Notes under the pieces: model-generated
What the model was told of the DNA's origin: nothing
What the model saw: the letters and a program-made list of their open reading frames with translations, nothing else
Databases searched by the model: none
NCBI GenBank assembly: GCA_027483645.1
Contig: JAIXUD010000017.1
Span: 1-64,000, forward strand
Direction of reading: 5' to 3'
Origin: Sphingobacteriales bacterium
GTDB taxonomy: Bacteria > Bacteroidota > Bacteroidia > Chitinophagales > CAIOSU01
Length of the DNA stretch: 64,000 bases
Part shown: positions 9,929 through 17,594 of the stretch, one piece after another
Numbering within the stretch: the first letter of the stretch is position 1
Layout of the letters: every line of letters begins with the position of its first letter
Position numbers and translations under genes: made by a program

Positions 9929-10318
9929 AATTAGTTATTTAATTTGTGATTGGTAATTCAATCGTACTAGACATAAGGCAAACGCCGTTCCTTAAATACC
10001 AACAAGGGCAAAACCTAACGTTAGTAAGCCTCTTAGCCATATCACACAATTAATACTATGGGATATACGTAGAGGTATTCCCGTATTGGGCAATAAAAGC
10101 GCCCCACATGTACCCACATCGTGGTATTTATGTGGTTTTTGGGGAATGTATAGCCCAAATATGGGAAACACACAAAAATGAACTGGCATTTAATGGGGAT
10201 AAACTGAATGGCAGCTGGATTGCTGGAGGTGGGATGGAGGTGTTGTTTGCTGGTAAAAGTGATAGGTTTGGAGATACCGCTGGAATTACTCTTTGCCATT
10301 CACATACTATCTAATTAT

Positions 10319-10415
10319 AACCACGAAGAACACAAAGGAAATCACAAAGAACACGAAGCCCGTAATATGTACTTAGTGATCTTAGTGCCTCTTGTCTTAG
10401 TGACCTTAGTGGTTT
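10319..10415. repeat. Palindromic intergenic word-repeat element
   Basis: The left half repeats ACCACGAAGAACACAAAG-type words; the right half is the inverse, built of CTTAGTGACCTTAGTGGTT-type words. The halves can fold back imperfectly. It is non-coding and related to the words at 7072-7116. Confidence 0.7.
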
Positions 10416-10446
10416 ACCTTTATTTGTAGCCCCAGTAGCGAAAGCC

Positions 10447-10490
10447 CCAAAACGAAAGCATCGGAACCGAGGGTATCGATTCCGATGCTG
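10447..10490 (-). terminator. Hairpin terminator after secreted paralogue 3
   Basis: Arms AGCATCGGAA (10458-10467 region) and TTCCGATGCT (10480-10489) are followed on the minus strand by TTTCGTTTTGGGG. It has the same stem as the terminator at 9264-9300, so the terminator was duplicated with the gene. Confidence 0.75.
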
Positions 10491-10545
10491 ATTGGGCATA
10501 AAGCCATTCACACCACACATTATCATTCGCACATAGGCTTTCTGC

Positions 10546-11133
10546 CTATCTTCCTGCAAAACGCTTTTCCATTTGTAAGTTATTCTGTTCCACATTGCTA
10601 TCTACCAAGTAGGTAACACTCTGGCTGGTGGTATTATCAGTAACCACTACATTGAACTGGTTTCCGGCGTAGCCTGGTACTTCAATCCCGAATTGGTTAA
10701 ACCATATACCGTATTTAAACTCTTTGCCTGCGCTGTTATCGGGAGTTACCGCATAAAGTTCTATTCTCCCAGACTTGTCATAGATCTGCACGGTAAAGTT
10801 GTTGGCATTTGCAGCCGCTTCGCTTTCGCGGTCAACCATAATATATACGGTACCGGTTTTAGCCACTTGTATAGGCATCACCATTAAAGTCGGGTGCATA
10901 AACATGCTTGTTGTTGGCGGAGAGTACATAAGGTTGGTACGGGTAGTACCATCGCCTGTATCTTTCAGTTTGGTAATGGATTGGTCTTGGATAATTTTCG
11001 TTTGTCCGGTTTTCCAATTTTTGAGCAGCTCAACATCCATCGCATCTTCACGAATATGTTGTATGCTAGTTTGTGCCGAAGCAACCCCGAATCCCAACAT
11101 TCCTATCATCACTGTGTAAATAATCGCTTTCAT
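10546..11133 (-). CDS. Secreted protein of tandem family, copy 3
   Basis: 195 aa with signal peptide MKAIIYTVMIGMLGFGVASAQ. The shared blocks are present (DVELLKNWKTGQ, ITKLKDTGDGTTRTNLMYSPP, VMPIQVAKTGTIYIMVDR-like, AGKEFKYGIWFNQFGIEVP), followed by a slightly longer basic tail (MEKRFAGR). It is the first of the three copies in transcription order. It shares the terminator stem and the downstream GCATAAAGCCATTCACAC block with its neighbours, so whole units were duplicated. No function can be assigned. Confidence 0.87.
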   Translation of the reverse strand: MKAIIYTVMIGMLGFGVASAQTSIQHIREDAMDVELLKNWKTGQTKIIQDQSITKLKDTGDGTTRTNLMYSPPTTSMFMHPTLMVMPIQVAKTGTVYIMVDRESEAAANANNFTVQIYDKSGRIELYAVTPDNSAGKEFKYGIWFNQFGIEVPGYAGNQFNVVVTDNTTSQSVTYLVDSNVEQNNLQMEKRFAGR

Positions 11134-11384
11134 GGCTGTAAATTTTTTATAAGGTTATTGTTTTTGTAAGTTTTGTTTTGATTGTTTCCTGTTTACTACT
11201 AGGCAAACGATGTTCCGAAACTTGAAAAATACTGAAATGTAGTGCTGATGAAGCTTTCCGAACTATACTGATTACTTACTTCGAAACTAACCGTGGAATC
11301 TGCACCCAAACTGTGGAACAGCGCACACTTGGTTGGGGAAAGCGCGGAAAAAATGTAGATAATGGTGGAATAGTGTAGAAGTAA

Positions 11385-12269
11385 TTACTTAGCCAGCATT
11401 AAAGCTAGTTCTGCTGCTACATCTAGCGGATGAAAACCGTGTATCATGGCTTTCCCACTATTCATTGATGCATCTTGGGGGCGTGGCGCAGGCATAGCTA
11501 CATCTGCTTGATTAGAAGCTACTATGTTTGGATTGGATACTTGGGCTAAGTTGGCAATCAACAGCCCTAACTCGTAGCGAGATAGCCTTTCGGACCCGCC
11601 AAGGTGGAAGAGGCCTTGAAAATGGTTGAGGGCGTGCAATAAGCCTTGCGCCGCCGAAATGCTAAATAGCGGTGAGCGATACTCATCAACAAATAAATGC
11701 AGTGCCTCTCCGTTGCTTAATTTCTCTAAATGTGCCTGCAAGAAACTCTTCGAGGTGGGCCCTGCTGGCCCAAGCATCAGTGGCATCCTGCATATAGCCG
11801 CTGCTGGATGTACTTTCGAAATCCACTCTTCCGCCTTTAGCTTTTGTTCCCCATAATAATTAATGGGGTTAGCCGCATCATCTTCAGTATAATTTCCTTT
11901 CTCACCATCAAAAACCATATCCGACGAGGTGAACACTAGTGGTATTTCTAATTCAGCAGCAAACTTGGCGATATTGATAGCTGCCTGTACGTTTATCTTA
12001 TCGGTCTCTGTACGATACTGCTGGCAATAGTTAACATCGCTATTGGCCGCCAGGTGGATAATAGCATCGGGGCGGGTTTCTCTTATGGTATTGCGCAATC
12101 CAGTTTCTTGGGTAATATCCAGCTTCAGCATTTGCATACCAGGCAACGCTAGGCTATGCGTATTGCCAATACCTAGTATCTGGTATTGCTCCTTTGCTTG
12201 GTGGTAAACACTAAACCCGAGGAAGCCCGTGGCGCCGGTAAGCAACAACCTTGGTTTCCGCGCCGTCAT
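11385..12269 (-). CDS. RmlD-like sugar-nucleotide reductase (SDR family)
   Basis: 294 aa. The N-terminal Rossmann motif is LLLTGATGFLG, followed by the NAD(P)-site segment DAIIHLAANSDVNYC and a YxxxK catalytic pair in YYGEQK. The overall pattern (FTSSDMVFDGEKGNYTEDD, SPLFSISAA) matches RmlD-like dTDP-4-dehydrorhamnose reductases and MAT2B-like proteins. No other dTDP-rhamnose genes are adjacent, so the substrate is uncertain. It begins one base after the stop of the lipoprotein gene at 12271-12822, so the two form an operon. Confidence 0.88.
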   Translation of the reverse strand: MTARKPRLLLTGATGFLGFSVYHQAKEQYQILGIGNTHSLALPGMQMLKLDITQETGLRNTIRETRPDAIIHLAANSDVNYCQQYRTETDKINVQAAINIAKFAAELEIPLVFTSSDMVFDGEKGNYTEDDAANPINYYGEQKLKAEEWISKVHPAAAICRMPLMLGPAGPTSKSFLQAHLEKLSNGEALHLFVDEYRSPLFSISAAQGLLHALNHFQGLFHLGGSERLSRYELGLLIANLAQVSNPNIVASNQADVAMPAPRPQDASMNSGKAMIHGFHPLDVAAELALMLAK

Positions 12270-12270
12270 G

Positions 12271-12822
12271 TTAGCGTTGGGTCTGGGTAAACTCGTTATT
12301 CAGCAATTGGAACACCCTGCCATCTTGTGTATTGTATTGCACCACACCATACCCTTTGGCAAAGTACACTTCGCCAACTCGGCCACTGCTGACATCGGTG
12401 CTATCCTTTTTAAAAAGGTACACCTCTTTATAGGTTACATCGCCCACCTTTAGCTCGGCCATCGGCTCAATTGGGTCGAAAGAACGATAGACGTCATCAA
12501 ACTTTAAGTATCGCTTAAACTCGCGTTCATCCTTCAATAGGTACACCTTGAAATAATCACCTTGCTCGGGATTGCTTACGGCCAGCTCTGCTTCAATTGG
12601 GTAGTAGGAGCGCTTTTGTATTGGGCTTTGCTGTGCCGTAACAAACAAGGTAACCTCATCGCCCACCGAATCGGGGTTTTGAAACAGGAGGTGGTCACCA
12701 TCATTATATACCAGCCAGCTTAGCTCTTCCTCGGTAAATGCACCTTCCATTCTACCTGGGCTACTGCATGAAGCAAGGCAAATTATGGCAATAATAAACA
12801 GGTAGTATTGAAGATATTTCAT
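12271..12822 (-). CDS. Lipoprotein, unknown function
   Basis: 183 aa from ATG at 12822; a TTG nine bases upstream is less likely because a promoter element sits there. Residues 1-20 are a lipoprotein signal with lipobox LASC (KYLQYYLFIIAIICLASCSS). The mature part is acidic and aromatic-rich with many predicted beta strands (DYFKVYLLKDEREFKRYLKFDDVYRSF) and no recognised domain. It probably sits in the outer membrane. It is cotranscribed with the RmlD-like gene. Confidence 0.82.
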   Translation of the reverse strand: MKYLQYYLFIIAIICLASCSSPGRMEGAFTEEELSWLVYNDGDHLLFQNPDSVGDEVTLFVTAQQSPIQKRSYYPIEAELAVSNPEQGDYFKVYLLKDEREFKRYLKFDDVYRSFDPIEPMAELKVGDVTYKEVYLFKKDSTDVSSGRVGEVYFAKGYGVVQYNTQDGRVFQLLNNEFTQTQR

Positions 12823-12828
12823 TGGGAG

Positions 12829-12836
12829 CAAAGATA
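12829..12836 (-). promoter_or_regulatory. -7 element TATCTTTG for the lipoprotein operon
   Basis: An exact match to the Bacteroidota TAnnTTTG element, six bases before the ATG at 12822. Transcription would start at or very near the start codon, giving a leaderless or nearly leaderless mRNA. Confidence 0.6.
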
Positions 12837-12926
12837 GATAAAAGGTGTGGTTAACGACCGTGGTATTTAGGTTTTATTTAATGCAGCGCTACTGTGTATA
12901 AGTGAATAGTGAAGGCATGTTTTTAC

Positions 12927-12934
12927 TATCTTTG
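12927..12934 (+). promoter_or_regulatory. -7 element TATCTTTG for ybaB
   Basis: An exact TAnnTTTG match 17 bases before the ybaB ATG at 12952. No clear TTTG -33 element is visible at the usual spacing. Confidence 0.6.
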
Positions 12935-12951
12935 GGCCAAAACTTGCAGAT

Positions 12952-13260
12952 ATGTTTGGAGATATTATGGGTAAGCTGGGCGAAATGCAACAGCGCATGG
13001 AGGACATGAAGAAGCGCCTTGATAGCATAACCGTAACTGGTGAGGCTGGCAGCGGCCTAGTGAAAGCAACAGTAACCGGTAACCGTAAGCTAGTAAACCT
13101 TCAAATATCGCCAGTGCTACTGCAAGAAAACGACGCAGAAGCCTTGGAAGACTTAGTTACCGTAGCCGTAAACCGTGCCTTAGAGCAAGCCGAGAAAGTA
13201 GCCGAAGCAGAAAGCGCTGCCATGGGCAGGGATATGCTGCCTGGCTTCCCGGGCATGTAA
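12952..13260 (+). CDS. ybaB: YbaB/EbfC family nucleoid-associated protein
   Basis: 102 aa. It starts MFGDIMGKLGEMQQRMEDMKKRL, with a long first helix, then the central sheet (ITVTGEAGSGLVKATVTGNRKLVNLQI) and a C-terminal helix, as in YbaB/EbfC. These small proteins form DNA-binding dimers and affect gene expression. In many bacteria the gene pairs with dnaX and recR, but here neither is adjacent. It ends one base before the convergent dienelactone hydrolase-like gene, leaving no room for a separate terminator. Confidence 0.93.
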   Translation: MFGDIMGKLGEMQQRMEDMKKRLDSITVTGEAGSGLVKATVTGNRKLVNLQISPVLLQENDAEALEDLVTVAVNRALEQAEKVAEAESAAMGRDMLPGFPGM

Positions 13261-14112
13261 TCACCCTCCTTTTTGAAAGAAACGCTTGCTCAGGAACTTG
13301 GTACTCTCAATAAACGCATCATCCGAAGCCGTCTTGTCAAAGTTTGGATTGCTTGGGTTGGCAAACGCATGAACGGCGTTGTATTCTTTTAGCACCAGTG
13401 TTTTGCCTGCAGACTTCATATCTGCTTGGAAGTTGTTTACCACCTCGCGGTTGATCCAATCATCTTGTGCAGCAAACACAAACAGCACGTCGGCCTGTAG
13501 GGTTTTTAGCTTTTCTAAGTCTTTCTCAGGCATGCCGTAGAACACCACAGCACCAGTGGCCTGTTTGCCAGCCATAAGCGTAGCCTGTAGCGACCAGCCG
13601 CCGCCTAGGCACCAGCCCAACGTAGCAATGTCAGCATTCTTACCTACAAACTTGATGGCTCCTTGTATAATGCTACGGGCACGGGCATCATCCAAGCCAC
13701 TCATTAGCTTACCCGCTTCTTCACGAGTGGTAGCTAGTTGGCCATCGTAAAGGTCGATAACAAGTACGTTTACGTCCTTCATTTGCTCAAAGTATTTCAC
13801 GGCTTCCTTCTTAATGTGGTCGTTAAGGCCCCACCATTCATGAAAAACAAAAAGCCACTTATCAGTTTTGTAAGCGGTAAGTATCTGGAAGGCATTGGCC
13901 GTTTTGCCATCAGGGGTTTTAAAGCCTACCATCTGCCCGAGGTCATCGGTATATACATACGGCAGCGGCTCAGCATGCGATTTTTTAAAATCATCATCGG
14001 CGGTAAGCATTGCAAATTCTTCGGTAGAGCTCATGCTACAGCAGGTGTGTTTTTGCGCGTTGATACCGGTTGTAACAACTAGTACGAATAGAACGGATAG
14101 TATGGTTCTCAT
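13261..14112 (-). CDS. Dienelactone hydrolase-family protein, secreted
   Basis: 283 aa from ATG at 14112, chosen because it gives a signal peptide (MRTILSVLFVLVVTTGINAQ). The alpha/beta hydrolase body has HEWWGLNDHIKKEA, nucleophile motif GWCLGGGW with Cys (typical of dienelactone hydrolases), acid region FAAQDDWINRE and catalytic His in AVHAFANP. Secretion is unusual for a ring-cleavage enzyme, so the substrate is probably an extracytoplasmic ester or lactone. It is convergent with ybaB with no gap between them. Confidence 0.88.
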   Translation of the reverse strand: MRTILSVLFVLVVTTGINAQKHTCCSMSSTEEFAMLTADDDFKKSHAEPLPYVYTDDLGQMVGFKTPDGKTANAFQILTAYKTDKWLFVFHEWWGLNDHIKKEAVKYFEQMKDVNVLVIDLYDGQLATTREEAGKLMSGLDDARARSIIQGAIKFVGKNADIATLGWCLGGGWSLQATLMAGKQATGAVVFYGMPEKDLEKLKTLQADVLFVFAAQDDWINREVVNNFQADMKSAGKTLVLKEYNAVHAFANPSNPNFDKTASDDAFIESTKFLSKRFFQKGG

Positions 14113-14194
14113 AGTGATTTTGGGGTTTTCGTAAGCTAACAAACTATGTTATCAATAGGTTTTTGATTTTAAAAATTAATGGCCTTATAAAGGA

Positions 14195-14202
14195 CAAAGG
14201 TA
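14195..14202 (-). promoter_or_regulatory. -7 element TACCTTTG for the hydrolase gene
   Basis: An exact TAnnTTTG match on the minus strand 83 bases upstream of the ATG at 14112, at the end of the NUDIX gene's downstream spacer. Confidence 0.45.
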
Positions 14203-14225
14203 AGATTCTCTTATGGTGATTGTTA

Positions 14226-14262
14226 ATTTTCAAATCAGCACATCTTCAAATCAGCAGATTAT
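14226..14262. repeat. TTTTCAAATCAGCA-type word repeat
   Basis: The words AATTTTCAAATCAGCACATC and TTCAAATCAGCA repeat here. The same words recur in the spacers at 51.5, 60.3, 61.5 and 62.6 kb. Confidence 0.6.
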
Positions 14263-14266
14263 CCAC

Positions 14267-14908
14267 CTACCACTCAACTCTTTTTAGCACCTCGTTCAGC
14301 TCACTTATCATCATGGCAGTGGCGCCCCATATAATTGGTCCCCCAAGGTCAAATGAAGGGGAATCAAGCTCCATATCGCGGACCTTTATACGCCTCATTG
14401 CGGCTATTGATGGGTCGGCCAGTAGTTTCAAGTCCGTTTCCAATATGGCTTCTACCTCCGTAAGCTGCGGCACAAATTCGGGCCGTTCGTAGCTAATGCC
14501 TATCACTGGCGTCACCAAGAAATTGCTGGGCGGTATGTATAGCTCGCTCAGCGGCCTTATCACCTCTACCTGCTCCGGTCTTACTCCCACCTCCTCCCAA
14601 GCTTCGCGCAATGCGGTTTGTATTAGGTCCTTGTCTTCGTCCTCCTTCTTCCCACCGGGGAAGGCAATCTGTGCGCTGTGTACCCCCTCATAAGTAGGGC
14701 GCTGTATAAGCACCGTATGCACGGCATCGTTGTGAGGATAAAACAATATGAGTACTGCACCTAGGCGAGCATTCTTATAATACTCCGCCCAAGTTTCGGG
14801 CTTCAAGCGTTGCGGTGGGGCCATGTTTGCTTGCGCTGCCCAACCGGGCAACTCCTGCGCAGCGGCTACCTTCAAATTACTCACAAACTCGCTGAAACCC
14901 TCCATCAA
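14267..14908 (-). CDS. NUDIX hydrolase, CoA pyrophosphatase type
   Basis: 213 aa. The signature VHSAQIAFPGGKKEDEDKDL followed by TALREAWEEVGV is the UPF0035/NUDT7-type NUDIX box, in which one residue is inserted relative to the canonical spacing, as in CoA diphosphatases. Such enzymes cleave CoA to 4'-phosphopantetheine and 3',5'-ADP. The start overlaps the end of the kynurenine monooxygenase gene by 4 bases, so the two are translationally coupled; a metabolic link is not obvious. Confidence 0.9.
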   Translation of the reverse strand: MMEGFSEFVSNLKVAAAQELPGWAAQANMAPPQRLKPETWAEYYKNARLGAVLILFYPHNDAVHTVLIQRPTYEGVHSAQIAFPGGKKEDEDKDLIQTALREAWEEVGVRPEQVEVIRPLSELYIPPSNFLVTPVIGISYERPEFVPQLTEVEAILETDLKLLADPSIAAMRRIKVRDMELDSPSFDLGGPIIWGATAMMISELNEVLKRVEW

Positions 14909-16272
14909 TAACTCTTTTCAATAGTATCAACCCATAAATCCATCAATTGTTCCGCATCGGGGCTTTCGGGTTGGCTGGCTATCAGTTGCATTTGGTCGCG
15001 GTTAGCCTTTGCGAAAAAGGCATCGTGTATATTGGCCCGGCGCAAAGCCTCAGCATATGGTACTTCGCTAAAGGTTACCATAGTATATAGCGGCACGTAC
15101 CGTGCTGGGTAGCGGCGGTGCAACTGTTTCTCCACCTGCTTTTGTAGTTGAAAGAATGGGTCGGCTACTAAATCGCGCATTTCTATAAAGTTGCGTACCG
15201 CTAACTCGGCTATGCCATCAGTATTGGGTTTGCGGTTGCGCTGGTAGGCGTCTAGCACGTGTGGCCAATCCTCATGAAACTCATCGGCCAGCTCGTTTAA
15301 TACCGTGCAATCCTCAAAGCCGCTATTCATGCCTTGCCCATAGAATGGCACTATGGCGTGCGAAGCATCGCCCATGAGGGCTATCTTGCCCTTATGCACC
15401 CATGGGTAGCATTTAATGGTAACTAGGGACGCCGTTGGGTTGCCGAAGAACTCCTCCACATAGTTGGGCATCAGCTCTATCAAATCAGGAAACTGCTCTT
15501 GGAAGAACGCTTCCACCTGCGGAACGGTAGTAAGGTTCTCGAACGCTATGGTACCTTCAAACGCCAAAAAGAGGGTACAAGTAAAACTTCCGTCCAAGTT
15601 GGGCAATGCGATCATCATAAAACTCTTACGTGGCCAAATGTGCAACGCACTGTGGTCCATACGGTAGCCACCGCCCTCGTCAGGGGGTATGCTCAGCTCT
15701 TTATAGCCATGGGGGAGGTAGTGCTGGCTGTAATCGAACCTATCGGTTTTTACCATACTGTTGCGCACCATAGAGAAGGCCCCATCAGTAGCAAAAATCA
15801 CATCGCTATGGGTAAGGAACTGCTTTCCTGTTAATGTATCTTCCAGCAGCACCTCGTTTTTCTGTTGGTCAATCTCGATGCTGCGGGTGTTGAAATGGAA
15901 GGTAACATTGGGGTGCTGCTCGGCCTCGTCCATCAACAAGGCATTCAAACCTCCACGCGAAATAGAGTTGATGTATTGCCCGTGCTCGCCATAAGGCTGC
16001 AAGCCACTGTTGCCGTTGGGCATGTGTACTAGCCGCCCGTGCATGGGTATGGCCATTTCTCGTATCCTCGGCTCCAAGCCTAACGTGCGCAGGGCACGCA
16101 AGCCTCTGTCGCTAAGCGCTAGGTTGATGGACCGGCCAGCAACCATCTCTTGCTTACGCATATCGGCGCGGCGCTCGTATACATTAACCTCGTAGCCCCT
16201 CTTGGCCATAAACAATGCCCAAAGAGAACCTACTAAGCCTGCGCCAATTATTGTTGCACGTTTCACCCGCAT
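14905..16272 (-). CDS. kmo: Kynurenine 3-monooxygenase
   Basis: 455 aa FAD-dependent hydroxylase that converts kynurenine to 3-hydroxykynurenine on the tryptophan-to-NAD route. The FAD motif is ATIIGAGLVGSLWALFMAKRG. Family-specific stretches are GRSINLALSDRGLRALRTLG, MHGRLVHMPNG, GQYINSISRGGLN, ALMGDASHAIVPFYGQGMNSGFEDC and RKPNTDGIAELAVRNF. The last helices (KQLHRRYPARYVPLYTMVTFSEVPY) are also typical of KMO. No other kynurenine-pathway gene is in the window. Confidence 0.97.
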   Translation of the reverse strand: MRVKRATIIGAGLVGSLWALFMAKRGYEVNVYERRADMRKQEMVAGRSINLALSDRGLRALRTLGLEPRIREMAIPMHGRLVHMPNGNSGLQPYGEHGQYINSISRGGLNALLMDEAEQHPNVTFHFNTRSIEIDQQKNEVLLEDTLTGKQFLTHSDVIFATDGAFSMVRNSMVKTDRFDYSQHYLPHGYKELSIPPDEGGGYRMDHSALHIWPRKSFMMIALPNLDGSFTCTLFLAFEGTIAFENLTTVPQVEAFFQEQFPDLIELMPNYVEEFFGNPTASLVTIKCYPWVHKGKIALMGDASHAIVPFYGQGMNSGFEDCTVLNELADEFHEDWPHVLDAYQRNRKPNTDGIAELAVRNFIEMRDLVADPFFQLQKQVEKQLHRRYPARYVPLYTMVTFSEVPYAEALRRANIHDAFFAKANRDQMQLIASQPESPDAEQLMDLWVDTIEKSY

Positions 16273-16337
16273 CCAAGTTTGATTGGTTGCAAATTACGGC
16301 TTTGTAAAGAGAATTGGGAAGAGCGCCCTGGATTATT

Positions 16338-16385
16338 GGCTTATCGTATCATTATCGTGTCAAATCGTATCAGTTACGATAAGGC
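16338..16385. repeat. Inverted word repeat (TTATCGTAT / TTACGATAA)
   Basis: The spacer between lspA and kmo contains GGCTTATCGTAT and, inverted, TTACGATAAGGC, with two further ATCGT words between. It is the same class of fold-back word repeat as the elements in the phage-like region. Confidence 0.6.
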
Positions 16386-16431
16386 ATCCAAATTGGGAAA
16401 TGGTAATACACCCTCAAATAATACGCAAATA

Positions 16432-17211
16432 TTAAACCCGCTCTGGCTTTGGTTCATCATTATCGCTAACCTCTTCAGGTTCCGAACTGTATGGCTCCGA
16501 ATCTGCTGCAAGCCTTGAAGATACGGGCGCTGAAAAAGTTTCTGGTGCGGGGATAGGTGCAACTGCTGCCACTGGGACGGTTTCAACCACCACTTCCTCA
16601 TCCTTAAAGTAACTCTTCTGGAAGAGCAATATCATAATAACACCGCCTGTAATGGCGGCATCGGCTATGTTGAATATCGGGCCGAAGAAGGTAAAATCTT
16701 TCCCTCCAAAAAACGGGATGGCATTCGGTACGTTAATTTCGAAAAGCCTGAACGAAAGCATGTCAACCACCCTACCGTGCAACCAAGTTTCATATCCACC
16801 TCCAGGTGGAAATAGGGTAGCAATAATACCTGTATTATCAGGACTTCCCGAAAATATTACCCCATAAAACACACTATCGATAATATTGCCAAGCGCACCT
16901 GCTAATATAAGCGAGATGCTCACAATCAAACCCTTTGCGGCCTTCTTATTGGTCAATACATATAAATAGTAGCCTATGAAAAATACGGCTGCTATGCGAA
17001 ACACCGTAAGGATTACCTTGCCATATTCACCGGCCAGTTTCCAACCGAAGGCCATACCCTCGTTCTCCACGAAATGCAAGGTAAACGCCTCACCAAAAAT
17101 AGGCAACGACTCGCCATGATAGAAGTTGAGCTTAATCCAAAACTTTAGTACCTGGTCGGCCAAAAGCACCAGAAAAGCAATCAAGATGGGTAGGCGATAC
17201 TTGTACAGCAC
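16432..17211 (-). CDS. lspA: Lipoprotein signal peptidase (signal peptidase II)
   Basis: 259 aa. Four membrane segments carry the SPase II blocks: ADQVLKFWI, FVENEGMAFGW, AGALGNIIDSVFYG (first catalytic Asp) and FNIADAAITGG (second catalytic Asp). The start is GTG at 17211, directly after the TAA of the upstream traR/dksA-like gene. An unusual C-terminal tail of about 70 residues rich in Val, Pro, Ala, Glu and Ser follows the last membrane helix; many LspA proteins end at about 165-210. It is the third gene of the ileS operon, as often seen in bacteria. Confidence 0.96.
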   Translation of the reverse strand: MLYKYRLPILIAFLVLLADQVLKFWIKLNFYHGESLPIFGEAFTLHFVENEGMAFGWKLAGEYGKVILTVFRIAAVFFIGYYLYVLTNKKAAKGLIVSISLILAGALGNIIDSVFYGVIFSGSPDNTGIIATLFPPGGGYETWLHGRVVDMLSFRLFEINVPNAIPFFGGKDFTFFGPIFNIADAAITGGVIMILLFQKSYFKDEEVVVETVPVAAVAPIPAPETFSAPVSSRLAADSEPYSSEPEEVSDNDEPKPERV

Positions 17212-17589
17212 TTATTTGTTCTGGGCGTTCTTAGCTTCGATACTTAAAGTAGCATGTGGCACGGCACGCAAACGCTCAGCGCTAATCAACTTGCCCGTGT
17301 CGCGGCAGATGCCGTAAGTTTTGTTCTCAATACGCACCAAAGCCTTTTCCAAGTGCTGAATATACTGAATCTGGCGGCTGGCCATTTGGTTTAGGTACTC
17401 ACGCTCCATAGTGGCCGAGCCATCTTCCAAGCCAGAGAACTTAGTGTCAGAATCGTCGCCAATATCGCCCGAACGGTTAATCTGCTCTTGCAAATATTTC
17501 AGTTCGTTGCGGGAATTTTCCAATTTATCCGTAATCAACTCTTTAAACTCTACGAGTTCGGCGTCACTGTAGCGGTTTTTCTCTGACAT
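17212..17589 (-). CDS. TraR/DksA-family protein with degenerate zinc finger
   Basis: 125 aa. A coiled-coil N-terminal half with Asp pair GDDSD precedes a DksA-type C-terminal segment, YGICRDTGKLISAERLRAVPHATLSIEAK. In DksA this region has four zinc-binding cysteines; here only one Cys remains, with Thr, Ser and Ala in the other places. The fold may be kept without zinc, as in some known DksA variants. It lies between ileS (5-base gap) and lspA (0-base gap) and is almost certainly cotranscribed with them. A transcription-regulator role through RNA polymerase is inferred from family. Confidence 0.88.
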   Translation of the reverse strand: MSEKNRYSDAELVEFKELITDKLENSRNELKYLQEQINRSGDIGDDSDTKFSGLEDGSATMEREYLNQMASRQIQYIQHLEKALVRIENKTYGICRDTGKLISAERLRAVPHATLSIEAKNAQNK

Positions 17590-17594
17590 AATTC

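Larger units (their letters stand above)
9929..10545. other. Gene-free spacer between paralogues 2 and 3
   Basis: 617 bases with no convincing gene; the short frames here have neither a believable start nor protein-like composition. It holds the palindromic word repeat at 10319-10415, a terminator at 10447-10490 and a copy of the GCATAAAGCCATTCACAC block near 10496. The promoter of copy 2 must lie near 9930-9990. Confidence 0.6.

Noticed and set aside
10042-10314. Short frames in the spacer between paralogues 2 and 3
   Set aside because: No convincing start, low-quality composition, mutual overlap on both strands.
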